Assembly: GCA_964501785.1 (NCBI GenBank) | Contig: CAZCUD010000010.1 | Span: 74,140 to 138,139 of the forward strand | Direction of reading: 5' to 3' | DNA from: DATBSK01 sp964501785 | Lineage (GTDB): Bacteria; Actinomycetota; Acidimicrobiia; IMCC26256; PALSA-555 | DNA length: 64,000 nucleotides | In this document: positions 25,885 to 34,526 of the stretch, piece after piece | How positions within the stretch are numbered: position 1 is the stretch's first letter | Layout: every line of letters starts with the position of its first letter | Made by a program: the position numbers and the translations under genes | Notes under the pieces: generated by a model | Told to the model about the DNA's origin: nothing | What the model saw: only the letters and a program-made list of their open reading frames with translations | The model's database searches: none

Positions 25885-27510
25885 ATGGGTCGCTCACTTC
25901 GGTCCGTGTGTGCGGTGGTGGTCGCCGGCACGGTCGCGTCCGCCGCGGCAGCGCTCGCGGGATCCGGCGCCGCGGGGGCGGCCCGCGCCCGTGGCGGGGG
26001 CGGCGAGGGCGACACGATCACCTTCGGCGTCGAGGCGGAGACGACGAACTACTGCCTCAGCCGCGCCCAGCTCGCGATCTCCGGGATCCAGGTCGTCGCG
26101 GCGATCTACGACACCCTCACGGTGCCCGACGCGGACGGCGAGGGCGTCCCCTACCTCGCGGAGTCGGTCGAGCCCAACGCCGACCTCACCGAGTGGACCA
26201 TCAAGCTGCGTGAGGGCGTGACCTTCCACGACGGCACCCCGCTCGACGCCGCGGCGCTCAAGGCGAACATGGACTCCTGGCGCGGCGCTCCCGGTGCCCC
26301 CAACGTCGGGCCGCTGCTCCCGATCGTCTACAAGCAGATGACCGACGTGCAGATCGTCGATCCGTTGACGGTCAAGGCCGTGTTCGCGGTGCCGGTCGCC
26401 GACTTCAACAACGGCCTGTTCGGCGTCGGGCGCTTCGGGATCATGGCGCCCGCGCAGCTGAACGCCGGTGAAGAGTGCGCGACGAACATGATCGGCACCG
26501 GTCCGTTCAAGCTCGAGAGCTACGAGCAGAACGAGGCGACGACCGTCGTCAAGAACGAGGACTACTGGCAGAAGGGCTTCCCCAAGGTCGACCGCATCCG
26601 GTTCGTCCCCGTCGTCGACGGCGCGGCCCGCGTCACGCAGCTCCAGGGCGGTGAGCTCGACGTGATGCACACGTCCGCCGCGCTCCAGATCGACACCCTG
26701 AAGGGCCTCGGCGACCAGGTCGAGCTCCTCGAGCAGAAGCCCGGCTTCCGTGAGATCCGCTACTACGACCTGCTCTCCGACACCCCGCCGTTCGACAACC
26801 CGGACGCCCGCAAGGCGTTCGCCATGGCGCTCGACCGGCAGAAGGTCAACCAGATCCGCAACAAGGGCACCTTCGACGTGGCCAACGGGCTCATGGACGT
26901 GAACGCGCCCGGGTACGTCAAGAACGCCGGCTACCCGAAGTACGACCTCGAAGCCGCGCGGGAGCTCGTCGAGAAGGTGAAGGCCGACACCGGGTCGTTC
27001 GACGTGGTCCTCGGCACCACCAGCGACCCCGACAACAGCGCCGAGGCGCAGCTCGTGAAGGAGGAGCTCGAGAAGGCGGGGATCAACGCCGACATCGCGC
27101 TCTTCGACCAGGCCACGCTCATCAACAAGGCGCTCGCCCGGGACATCGACGTGCTCTTCTGGCGCAACCTCCACGGCGGGTTCCGCAACCACAACAACGC
27201 CGACACCTACACGTGGTTCGCCAACAAGGACACCGGCAACATCTTGAACTTCAGCGGGTTCGACGACGAGACGACCCAGTCGCTGCTCGAGCAGGGACGG
27301 GGCGAGACCGAGCCGAGTGCCGTGGAGAAGACCTACCAGGACTTCAACCGGGCGATGGCGGACGGCCTGTACTCCTTGCCGATGTGGTACGTCGACTGGA
27401 CCATCGCGCACCAGCCGGACGTCAAGCTGACGCTCCCGCGGCTGCCCGACGGGGGGAAGCCGCTGTTCGTGTACGGCCGGATCCCGGTCCACGGGCTCTC
27501 CAAGACGTGA
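25885..27510 (+). CDS. ABC transporter substrate-binding protein, family 5 (peptide/nickel-type)
   Basis: 541 residues from ATG 25885 with GGGGGAA upstream. A Sec signal (RSLRSVCAVVVAGTVASAAAALAGSGAAGA) is quoted here by its ends RSLRSVC and AAGAARA; there is no lipobox cysteine. The mature SBP_bac_5 fold shows ITFGVEAET, IYDTLTVPDADG, WTIKLREGVTFHDGTPLDA, PDARKAFAMALDRQKVN and the C-terminal LYSLPMWYVDWTIAHQP. It would bind an oligopeptide or similar ligand outside the membrane. No permease or ATPase gene is adjacent, so it is an orphan component. Confidence 0.87.
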   Translation: MGRSLRSVCAVVVAGTVASAAAALAGSGAAGAARARGGGGEGDTITFGVEAETTNYCLSRAQLAISGIQVVAAIYDTLTVPDADGEGVPYLAESVEPNADLTEWTIKLREGVTFHDGTPLDAAALKANMDSWRGAPGAPNVGPLLPIVYKQMTDVQIVDPLTVKAVFAVPVADFNNGLFGVGRFGIMAPAQLNAGEECATNMIGTGPFKLESYEQNEATTVVKNEDYWQKGFPKVDRIRFVPVVDGAARVTQLQGGELDVMHTSAALQIDTLKGLGDQVELLEQKPGFREIRYYDLLSDTPPFDNPDARKAFAMALDRQKVNQIRNKGTFDVANGLMDVNAPGYVKNAGYPKYDLEAARELVEKVKADTGSFDVVLGTTSDPDNSAEAQLVKEELEKAGINADIALFDQATLINKALARDIDVLFWRNLHGGFRNHNNADTYTWFANKDTGNILNFSGFDDETTQSLLEQGRGETEPSAVEKTYQDFNRAMADGLYSLPMWYVDWTIAHQPDVKLTLPRLPDGGKPLFVYGRIPVHGLSKT

Positions 27511-27633
27511 CCTGACCCGCACGCCGGACGAGGCGAGAACGCGCGATCCGTTCCGCACACCTGATCCGAAACCGGGATGAAGAGGGGGGAAGGCCCCCGC
27601 ATCGATCCCGGACCTCGGAGAAGGAGCGTGGAC

Positions 27634-28458
27634 ATGCGGTCGTTCGCCAAGCGCGTCGCGACGGTCGTCGCGTCGGTCGGACTGCTGGGAGGTGTGGGCA
27701 TCGCCGCGGCGCCGGTCGCGGGTGCAGGCACCTTCGAGCTGCACTGGAACGTCAACGCGACGACTCACATCGCACGATCGGGCTCCGACGTCAACGTGTC
27801 GGGCGGCCGCTTCGACGGACAGATCGACACCGACACGGGGGCGCTCAGCGGCCGCATGTCGCTGCCGCCCACGACGCTCACGATGAGCCTCCTCGGTGAG
27901 GTGCCCGCGGCCGATGTCACCGTCAAGATCGCGCCCGTCGGCCCGACGACGGGACACGTCGACTTCGCCACGATGCAGGTGACGACCAAGTCGACGTTCA
28001 ACATCCGCGTCACGAAGGTCACGCCCCACGGCAGCGACACCAACCTGGTCGGCGACGAGTGCAAGACCGAGAAGCCGATCACGGTGCGCCTCGGAGGAGT
28101 CGCCGACCTCGAGAACCCGTCGACGTTCAGTGGCGTGTTCACGATCCCCGAGTTCGAGGACTGTCGCCTGTTCGAGCTGGCGATCAACCAGCTGATCCCC
28201 GGGCCCGGCAACACCTTCAGCGCGACGTTCGCGCCGGAGGGCCAGACGCCTCCGCCGCCTCCGCCGGCCGAGCCAGCTCCTGCCCCGGCGCCACCTCCGG
28301 CCGCAACGGTGCGCGGCGGTCTGAACATCACCGCCGGCGACCAGGTCATCGAGACCCCGCCGCTCGACGTCCAGCTCCCGCCGTTGCCGAACGTGACCGG
28401 CCCGGGCGGCGCGACCAGCGGCGGCAACGGGCTCCCACCGTTGTTCACCGTCGACTGA
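27634..28458 (+). CDS. Secreted hypothetical protein with Pro-rich linker
   Basis: 274 residues from ATG 27634 (GAGAAGGAG, 7-base spacing). An N-terminal signal peptide (VATVVASVGLLGGVGIAAAP, then VAGAG) is followed by a beta-rich domain of about 180 residues, with two cysteines in GDECKTEK and EFEDCRLFE that may pair. A linker of Pro/Ala (PPPPPPAEPAPAP) leads to a Pro/Gly/Leu-rich tail. I recognise no catalytic motif; the beta domain resembles actinobacterial surface proteins of unknown role. It precedes a second secreted gene by 79 bp. Confidence 0.7.
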   Translation: MRSFAKRVATVVASVGLLGGVGIAAAPVAGAGTFELHWNVNATTHIARSGSDVNVSGGRFDGQIDTDTGALSGRMSLPPTTLTMSLLGEVPAADVTVKIAPVGPTTGHVDFATMQVTTKSTFNIRVTKVTPHGSDTNLVGDECKTEKPITVRLGGVADLENPSTFSGVFTIPEFEDCRLFELAINQLIPGPGNTFSATFAPEGQTPPPPPPAEPAPAPAPPPAATVRGGLNITAGDQVIETPPLDVQLPPLPNVTGPGGATSGGNGLPPLFTVD

Positions 28459-28537
28459 CGATGCGCGACCGCACCGTCGTTCGATCGCCCTGGTCGACGA
28501 CCAGGACCGAGACCCCCGATCCCAGGAGGTAGGACCA

Positions 28538-29227
28538 GTGACTCCCCGTGCACGCAAGATCATCGTTGCCATCGGCGCAGCCGGTGCGGCGGTGGGGCTC
28601 GTGGCCGGACCGGCCGCGGCCCAGACCGAACCTTCCGGCAGCGCGACCGGGCTCGAGGGCCTGCTCGAGACGCCGATCACCGACGTCACGCTGCCGCCGA
28701 CGCCGTTCGTCGAGCTCCCTCCCGGGGGTGAGGACGACATCCCCGGCATCGACGTGCCCGGGCTGGCGAGCGCCGACCTGCTCCAGGTCGAGTCGAACCA
28801 GACCGGCCCCAACGGCTCCGAGAGCTCCGCACAGGTCGCCGGCCTGTCGGCGCTCCCCGGCGTGGCCGACGTGACGGGCGACCTCATCGCCAGCGCCTGC
28901 TCCGCCGACCCCTCGGGCAACGAGGCGACGTCGACGATCCTCGGCGGGAGCGCCGCGGGCACGCCCCTCGGCGTCAGCCCCGACCCGAACACGACCGTCG
29001 CCGTCCCCGGCGTCGGCTCGGTGACCCTGAACGAGCAGACGACGAACGGGTCGGAGACCACCGTGCGGGCGATCCGCGTGCTCGTCGACACGCCCCTCGG
29101 CGTCGGTGCCGACCTCTCGGTGTCCACCTCGGTGTGCGACTCGGGCCTCGGCGGCGGCGGCGTCCCGGACCTGCCGCTCGAGCCGCCGGCGACCGCAACG
29201 CCGTCGACCCCGACCCTCGCGGGCTGA
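28538..29227 (+). CDS. Secreted hypothetical protein
   Basis: 229 residues. The GTG at 28538 has AGGAGGT 7 bases upstream, a strong ribosome site. A signal peptide (IIVAIGAAGAAVGLVAGPAAAQ) is visible by IIVAIGAAGAAVGLVAG, with cleavage likely after AAA. The mature part is acidic and rich in Gly, Ser, Thr and Val, with two cysteines (ASACSADP, TSVCDSG). It ends in a Pro/Thr tail (PPATATPSTPTLAG). No known domain; it lies between another secreted protein and an L,D-transpeptidase, so an envelope location is likely. Confidence 0.7.
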   Translation: MTPRARKIIVAIGAAGAAVGLVAGPAAAQTEPSGSATGLEGLLETPITDVTLPPTPFVELPPGGEDDIPGIDVPGLASADLLQVESNQTGPNGSESSAQVAGLSALPGVADVTGDLIASACSADPSGNEATSTILGGSAAGTPLGVSPDPNTTVAVPGVGSVTLNEQTTNGSETTVRAIRVLVDTPLGVGADLSVSTSVCDSGLGGGGVPDLPLEPPATATPSTPTLAG

Positions 29228-29234
29228 CCCGACG

Positions 29235-29987
29235 ATGCTGCGCTCGATCCGTTGCGCGGTGAGTCGCACCGTCGTGTCGACGGTGGCCGCGATCGCGCTG
29301 GCGTCCCTCGTGGGCGTCGGCGCGATCGCGGGGCCGGCGTCCGCGCGCGGCGACCGCGGCGATGCGAAGCCCGCCGCGACGCCGCGTGCGCCGAGCGTCG
29401 TCGCCAAGGCGATCACGAGCAGCGTGGCCGTGTACGACGAGCCCGGTGCCGCGGCGCCGAGCCGCGTGCTCGCGAACCCGACCGTCACCGACGGCGAGCT
29501 CGTCTTCCTCGTCGACCAGGTGTCGGAGGGCTGGCTCCAGGTGCTGCTGCCCGTGAAGCCGAACGGGTCGACCGGGTGGGTGCGGGCCGAGGACGTGGCC
29601 CTGTCGTCGAACCCGTACCGGATCGTCGTCGACCTCGACCGGCACCGCCTCACCGTGTTCGACGGTGACCGGCGGGTGCTGCGCAAGCCGGTCGGCATCG
29701 GGCGCGAGCAGACCCCGACGCCGCGCGGCCGGTACTACGTCACGCAGCTCTTCCAGCCGCCGGACCCGGGCGGGCCGTACGGCCCGTACGCCTACGCGCT
29801 GTCGGGGTTCTCGGAGGTGCTCGAGACGTTCCAGGGCGGCGACGCCATCATCGGCATCCACGGCACCAACCGCCCCGACCTGGTCGGCCAGGACGTCTCC
29901 CACGGCTGCATCCGCCTCCGCAACCCGGCGGTGACGAAGCTCGCCGAGATCCTCCCGGTGGGCACCCCGGTGGCGATCAAGCGGTGA
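29235..29987 (+). CDS. L,D-transpeptidase (YkuD domain) with SH3-like region
   Basis: 250 residues from ATG 29235, 7 bp after the preceding stop. It has a Sec signal ending near GPASARG, an SH3-like segment (AVYDEPGAAAPSRVLANP to GWVRAEDVAL), then the YkuD domain from NPYRIVVDLDRHRLTVFDG. Catalytic residues are in IGIHGTNRPDLVGQDVSHGCIRL, where His, Ser-His-Gly-Cys and Arg match the family. It makes 3-3 crosslinks in peptidoglycan outside the membrane. It is shorter than mycobacterial Ldt proteins, which have Ig domains. Confidence 0.92.
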   Translation: MLRSIRCAVSRTVVSTVAAIALASLVGVGAIAGPASARGDRGDAKPAATPRAPSVVAKAITSSVAVYDEPGAAAPSRVLANPTVTDGELVFLVDQVSEGWLQVLLPVKPNGSTGWVRAEDVALSSNPYRIVVDLDRHRLTVFDGDRRVLRKPVGIGREQTPTPRGRYYVTQLFQPPDPGGPYGPYAYALSGFSEVLETFQGGDAIIGIHGTNRPDLVGQDVSHGCIRLRNPAVTKLAEILPVGTPVAIKR

Positions 29988-30044
29988 GCGCGCGGTCGGA
30001 TCCGAGACCGAAATCGGTCGCTCCGCGCCACGTTGCACCGCGCG

Positions 30045-30614
30045 ATGGAAGGCGACCAGGCCCTCGTCGACGCGATCGGCGACGGATCGACCGAGGCACT
30101 GCGTGAGGTGTACGACCGGTACGGACGCGGCGTCTTCGAGACCGCGCGCGGCCTGCTCGGTCAGCGGGCGCTCGCCGAGGAGGTCGTGCAGGACGTGTTC
30201 GTGAAGCTCTGGGACCGCCCCGAGCGATTCGACGCCTCACGAGCCACGCTCAAGCGCTACCTCAACACCCTGGCCTACGGCCGGGCGGTCGACGTGGCTC
30301 GATCAGAGGGCGCTCGCCGCCGTCGCGAAGAGCGCGAAGCGCGCCTGACCGGTCGCGACTTTACGACCGCGGGTGTCGAGCACGAGGCGATCCTGAACGA
30401 TCAGCTCCGCGACGCCCTGGCGACCCTCCGCACGACCGAGCGTGAAGCGATCACCATGGCGTACTTCCTCGGCTACTCGTACCGCGATGTCGCCGCACAC
30501 CTCGGGGTGCCGGAGGGGACGGTCAAGAACCGCATCCGCACCGGGCTCCAGCGACTGCGCGAGCACCTCACGTCGGACGCCGACCTCCTCGCACCGTTGG
30601 CGGTGAGCGCATGA
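30045..30614 (+). CDS. ECF-type RNA polymerase sigma factor
   Basis: 189 residues from ATG 30045; an in-frame TTG at 30033 would add four. Region 2 is EVYDRYGRGVFETARGLL through AEEVVQDVFVKLWDRP (core binding and -10 reading). Region 4 is EAITMAYFLGYSYRDVAAHL followed by GVPEGTVKNRIRTGLQRLRE (-35 reading). Its stop overlaps the ATG of the next gene, a membrane protein that is probably its anti-sigma factor. The layout resembles SigK/RskA-like pairs that respond to envelope signals. Confidence 0.92.
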   Translation: MEGDQALVDAIGDGSTEALREVYDRYGRGVFETARGLLGQRALAEEVVQDVFVKLWDRPERFDASRATLKRYLNTLAYGRAVDVARSEGARRRREEREARLTGRDFTTAGVEHEAILNDQLRDALATLRTTEREAITMAYFLGYSYRDVAAHLGVPEGTVKNRIRTGLQRLREHLTSDADLLAPLAVSA

Positions 30615-31492
30615 CCGTCCGCCCGATCGACGGCCGCGACACGTCGCCACGCGATGACCCGCTGCGCACCGAGCTCGTCGAGCTCCTGGAAGCGGCGGGG
30701 GCGCATCACGACGAGCAAGGTCCGCGCGCGCACGTCTGGGAGCAGATCGAAGCGGCGATCTCCGAGCGCCCCCGGCCGAGCGCGACGCCGACCCCGATCG
30801 CGACCGCCCGCCGGCGCCGGGCCCGACGCACCATCGTGCGCATCGCGGCGATCGCGGCGGCCGTCTCGTCCGTGGGCGGACTCGCGTACGCCGGGCTCGC
30901 CTCGTCGGGGGACGAGGGCGCGGCGCCGGTCCCCGCAGCCGCACCCGGCGCGGACGCGGTCGAGCGCGCGGCCCGTGACGCGTCGGAGCAGGCCGACGCG
31001 CTCCTCGTCACGCTGACCGGTGGCGATGGCGCCGCGGTGGTGGATGTCGTCGCGCTGCCCGACGGCACCGCGTACGTGCTCGAGAGCCGCCTGCCCGACG
31101 CCGATGGTCGTTACCTGCTGTACGCGCTGGTCGGGGAGGCTCGAGTGCTGCTCGGCACGCTCCGCGATGCCGGATCGCTGCGCCTCGACCGGATCCCCGC
31201 CGGCGCCGCGCTGCTGGCGCTGGTGGACGACGTCGGCGAGATCGTCGCCGGCGCCTCGCTCGTGAGCGACGCGCCGCCGGTCACCCCGCCCGCGCTCCCG
31301 GGGACCGGCGACCCCGGCCGAACGGCGAACCGCCGGTCGGTGCCCGACCCCGAGACGGACCCACCACCGCCGCCGACGGGTCTGCCGGCGCTGCCCGAGG
31401 CCCCCGCGGTGCCACCGCCGCCGCCCGACGATCCAGCGCCACTCGTCGAGATCGACCTGCCTGCGCTGCTGCGCGACCTGATCCCGGGCTGA
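30611..31492 (+). CDS. Putative membrane anti-sigma factor
   Basis: 293 residues; ATG overlaps the sigma-factor stop (ATGA). A cytoplasmic N-terminus of about 70 residues (LVELLEAAGAHHDEQGPRA, VWEQIEAAI) lacks the zinc HxxxCxxC motif. One transmembrane helix follows (IVRIAAIAAAVSSVGGLAYA). The exterior has a beta domain (VVALPDGTAYVLESRLP, YLLYALVGEARVLLGTLRD) similar in layout to the RskA C-terminal domain, then a Pro-rich tail. Function is inferred from position and topology. Confidence 0.7.
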   Translation: MTVRPIDGRDTSPRDDPLRTELVELLEAAGAHHDEQGPRAHVWEQIEAAISERPRPSATPTPIATARRRRARRTIVRIAAIAAAVSSVGGLAYAGLASSGDEGAAPVPAAAPGADAVERAARDASEQADALLVTLTGGDGAAVVDVVALPDGTAYVLESRLPDADGRYLLYALVGEARVLLGTLRDAGSLRLDRIPAGAALLALVDDVGEIVAGASLVSDAPPVTPPALPGTGDPGRTANRRSVPDPETDPPPPPTGLPALPEAPAVPPPPPDDPAPLVEIDLPALLRDLIPG

Positions 31493-31516
31493 CGCGGAGA
31501 CCGGCGCGTCCCGGGG

Positions 31517-32176
31517 CTAGGAGACCTCGGCGTGACGCACCAGCCCCTCGCGGCGGGCGGTCGCGACGGCACCGAGCCGGGAGTGCGCGCCGAGCTTGGC
31601 GATGAGTCGCTGCACGTGGTTGCGCGCGGTGTTGTTGCTGATGAAGAGCGACTCGGCGATCTCTCGCGTGGTCAGGCCCTCGGCGAGGAGCGCGAGCACC
31701 TCCTGCTCGCGCGCGGTGAGGTCGAAGCGATCGCGACGCGCCCGAGCCTTCGCAGGGCTCGCGAGCCGAGCGGTCGCCTCGGGATCGATCGCGCTCCGCC
31801 CGTCGCGAACTGATCGCACCGCGGCGACCAGCTCGTCGACCGCCTTGTCCTTGGTGACGAAGCCGGCGCATCCTGCCAGCACCGCGGCACGGAGCACCTC
31901 GTCGTTCGAGAGACCGGTGAGCATGATGACCTCGACCGCAGGCGCCACTCGGCGGATCTCGCGCGCCACCGCGACCCCGTCACCACCGGGCAGCGCGTAG
32001 TCGAGGACCACGACGTCCGGCGCGTCGTTCGCGATCGCGACGAGGGCCTCGTCGCCGTTCGACGCGACGCCGCACACCGAGATGTCGTCGTGGCGCGCGA
32101 GGACGTTGGCGACCAGCTCGGCGAACATCCGGTGGTCGTCGACGATCAGGACCCGAGTCGATGTCGTGCTGCTCAC
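31517..32176 (-). CDS. LuxR/NarL-family response regulator
   Basis: 219 residues from GTG 32176 with GGAG 11 bases upstream; GTG 32191 is an alternative. Receiver domain: VLIVDDHRMFAELVANVL, phosphorylation aspartate in VVVLDYALPGGDG, and the lysine in FVTKDKAVDEL. The C-terminal LuxR helix-turn-helix is DLTAREQEVLALLAEGLTTR with IAESLFISNNTARNHVQRL. No kinase is adjacent, but a REC-PAS-kinase lies 2.4 kb away on the same strand. A perfect 18-bp palindrome at 32296 is a candidate binding site. Confidence 0.92.
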   Translation of the reverse strand: MSSTTSTRVLIVDDHRMFAELVANVLARHDDISVCGVASNGDEALVAIANDAPDVVVLDYALPGGDGVAVAREIRRVAPAVEVIMLTGLSNDEVLRAAVLAGCAGFVTKDKAVDELVAAVRSVRDGRSAIDPEATARLASPAKARARRDRFDLTAREQEVLALLAEGLTTREIAESLFISNNTARNHVQRLIAKLGAHSRLGAVATARREGLVRHAEVS

Positions 32177-32295
32177 GAGGCGGCGCTCCACGTGGCCGGC
32201 GGGCTCCGTGCCGGGATCAGGGTTGGACCAGGTGCTCGGAAAGGCTACGGAGGCGAGCACCCAGAGTGGTGGTCTTCCCGGCTTCGACCGCGGCG

Positions 32296-32313
32296 ATGAC
32301 GCGTCCGCGTCAT
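32296..32313. promoter_or_regulatory. Perfect 18-bp palindrome in divergent promoter region
   Basis: ATGACGCG-TC-CGCGTCAT has 8-bp arms with no mismatch. It lies 120 bp upstream of the LuxR regulator and 95 bp upstream of the exported-protein gene at 32408, so a dimeric regulator could act on either or both. Confidence 0.55.
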
Positions 32314-32407
32314 GCATCACGATCGCGCAGGCGCGCCTCCAGCCCCCCACGAGGCCGGACGAATCCCTGTCTCGACACGTGAACGTTCGGGAGCTGGGAG
32401 ACATCGG

Positions 32408-32866
32408 ATGTCGTGGAAGCGCAAGTCGTTGCTGGCCGTCGCCGCACTCGCGGTCACTCTGGGTGGTCTTGCCGCCGCGCTCTGGAGCGCGTCGGGGAGC
32501 GGGTCGGGTCGCGCCCGGGCCGCGGTCGCGCAGTCGGTGACCGTGAGCGCGTCGACGGGCACTGCCGACCTCTATCCGGGGTTCACCGGTGGCGACCTCT
32601 CGTTCACGCTGACCAACCCGAACTCGTACCCGGTGACCTTCACGGCGATGACCGCGGGCGCGGTCACCTCGTCCGACCCCTCGGGATGCCCGGCGTCGAA
32701 CGTGACCGTCGCGAACGCGACCGGCCTCACGCTGCCGGTTGCCGGGGGAGCCACGACCGGCGCGCTGTCGATCGCCGACGTCGTGTCGATGGGCGCCGCC
32801 GCGCCCGACGGGTGTCAGGGCGTGACGTTCGACGTCGCGGTCACCCTGACCGGCTCGCAGACCTGA
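32408..32866 (+). CDS. Small exported protein with SipW-like N-terminus
   Basis: 152 residues from ATG 32408 (GGGAG, 7-base spacing). The N-terminus has a hydrophobic signal (SLLAVAALAVTLGGLAAALW) ending in WSASGSGSG, reminiscent of SipW-dependent/camelysin-type exported proteins. The mature part is Thr/Val/Ala-rich and beta-sheet-like, with a cysteine pair in SGCPASN and PDGCQGV. It lies 43 bp before a larger exported protein with a similar N-terminus (YALWSATTATGG), so the two may form a surface structure. Function unknown. Confidence 0.7.
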   Translation: MSWKRKSLLAVAALAVTLGGLAAALWSASGSGSGRARAAVAQSVTVSASTGTADLYPGFTGGDLSFTLTNPNSYPVTFTAMTAGAVTSSDPSGCPASNVTVANATGLTLPVAGGATTGALSIADVVSMGAAAPDGCQGVTFDVAVTLTGSQT

Positions 32867-32909
32867 CCCCGGGATCCGTTCCGAGACGCGTCCGGACCGG
32901 GCCGGTGCC

Positions 32910-34517
32910 ATGAAGCGCGCGACGGGATCGCTCGTGCTCGTCATCGGGACGCTCCTGTCGCTCGCGCTCATGGGTGGTGTGTACGCGCTGTGGAGCGCGA
33001 CGACGGCGACGGGAGGGACTGCCGGCGTGCGCGCCGCCGCGCTCGGTGCCGGCAACCAGCCCGACGTCGGGGTCCTCGGGACCGCGGTCGAGGTCTCGTG
33101 GGCCCCGACCGAGCTGCCGGACGGCGAGCCCGTCGCCGCGTACGAGGTGAGCGCGCACGACGCGACCAGCGGCGCGGCGCGTGCCGTCGCGGGGACCTGT
33201 GCCGGCCTGATCTCGACGACGTCGTGCACCGACCTCGCAGTGCCATCGGGCACGTGGCGCTACCGCGTGGTGCCGCGCGAAGCGTCGTGGACGGGCATCC
33301 CGAGCCCGCTGAGCGGCACTGCGACAGTCGACTCGACGCCGCCCGACGTCGCTATGAGCTTCCCGATCGAGGGAGGCGCGTACACGAACACCCTCTGGAA
33401 CGCGGGCTGTGCCGGTGTCGGTGGCGCCGGCGTGTGCGGCACCGCGAGCGATGCCCTGACGGGACTGGCCACGGTGCGGGTCAGCGTGCGGCGCGCATCA
33501 ACCGGCCTGTACTGGAACGGGTCGTCGTACTCGAGCGCCACGGAGGTGCTGCTCACCCCGATCGGCACCTCGTCGTGGCGGCTCGCGCTCTCGGGCTCGA
33601 GCTTCCCGGGGGAGGGGACCTACGTCGCGCGGGTCGTGGCCACCGACACGAGCGGCAACTCGGCATCGACGAGCACGACCTTCGCGATCGACCGCAGCGC
33701 ACCCACGATCTCGATCGTCGACCCCCCGGCGTCGACGACGTTCGGCCGTGGCGAGTGGGACGCCGCGTGCGGCGTCTGCGGCTCGGCCAGCGACGCGATC
33801 AGCGCGGTGGCCAACGTGCGCGTCAGCATCCGACAGGGCTCGAGCACCTACTGGGACGGTTCCGCGTTCGCGTCGCCGACCGAGGTGCCCTTCACCGCGA
33901 ACGGGACGACGGCGTGGTCGTTGCCCTTCGCGTCTTCCGCGTTCCCCGCCAACGGCACGTACACGGTGCGCGCGGTCGCAGCCGACATGACCGGCGCGAC
34001 CGCGCAGCAGACGCGCAGCTTCACCATGGACGTCACCGGGCCGACTCCGAGCGCGCTCGCGCTCGTCAACGGAGGCGGGACCGCAGGCCTCGGTCGGATC
34101 AACCCCGGGAGCGACTCGTTGCGGATCACCTTCGGCGAGCGGCTCGCGGTGAGCTCGATCTGCTCGTCCTGGAGCGGTGACACGGCGAACCAGTCGGCGA
34201 CGGCGGTCGTCACCGTCACCGATGTCGGCGCGAACGACGAGCTCTCGGTCGCTGCGCCCGGATGCCCCCTGCACGTCGGGACGGTCTCGCTGGGTGGCGA
34301 CTACGTGAGTGCGACCGCGACGTTCGGCGGCACCGTGACCTGGACCGTGAGCAGCCGGCGCATCACGATCACCATCGGGTCGCAGACCGGCGGCACGCTC
34401 GCCACCGTCGCCGCCACCGCGGGGACTGCGGTCTACGCGCCCGACGGAGCGATCACCGACGTCGAGGGGAACCCGGTGAGCACGGCCGCGTTCGCGGCGA
34501 CGGGTCAGCGACTCTGA
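32910..34517 (+). CDS. Exported surface protein with Ig-like repeats
   Basis: 535 residues. An N-terminal signal/anchor helix (LVLVIGTLLSLALMGGVYAL) is followed by a fibronectin-III-like segment (VEVSWAPTELPDGEPVAAYE). Two tandem Ig-like repeats come next (about 145-255 and 256-375), each with a paired short-cysteine motif (AGCAGVGGAGVCG, AACGVCGSASD), VRVSVRR/VRVSIRQ, a YWNG/YWDG turn and GTY. A final beta domain (about 380-535) has CSSW and GCPL cysteines. It is probably an adhesin or surface-layer component. No enzyme domain, LPXTG or C-terminal anchor is visible. Confidence 0.75.
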   Translation: MKRATGSLVLVIGTLLSLALMGGVYALWSATTATGGTAGVRAAALGAGNQPDVGVLGTAVEVSWAPTELPDGEPVAAYEVSAHDATSGAARAVAGTCAGLISTTSCTDLAVPSGTWRYRVVPREASWTGIPSPLSGTATVDSTPPDVAMSFPIEGGAYTNTLWNAGCAGVGGAGVCGTASDALTGLATVRVSVRRASTGLYWNGSSYSSATEVLLTPIGTSSWRLALSGSSFPGEGTYVARVVATDTSGNSASTSTTFAIDRSAPTISIVDPPASTTFGRGEWDAACGVCGSASDAISAVANVRVSIRQGSSTYWDGSAFASPTEVPFTANGTTAWSLPFASSAFPANGTYTVRAVAADMTGATAQQTRSFTMDVTGPTPSALALVNGGGTAGLGRINPGSDSLRITFGERLAVSSICSSWSGDTANQSATAVVTVTDVGANDELSVAAPGCPLHVGTVSLGGDYVSATATFGGTVTWTVSSRRITITIGSQTGGTLATVAATAGTAVYAPDGAITDVEGNPVSTAAFAATGQRL

Positions 34518-34526
34518 CCCGCACGC

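Noticed and set aside
25894..29127. A 1077-residue minus-strand open frame
   Set aside because: It lies opposite the solute-binding protein and two secreted-protein genes that have clear signal peptides and ribosome sites; composition is typical of a shadow frame.
30006..30019. Short hairpin GACCG-AAAT-CGGTC after the L,D-transpeptidase gene
   Set aside because: Only five or six pairs and no T-run; too weak to call a terminator.
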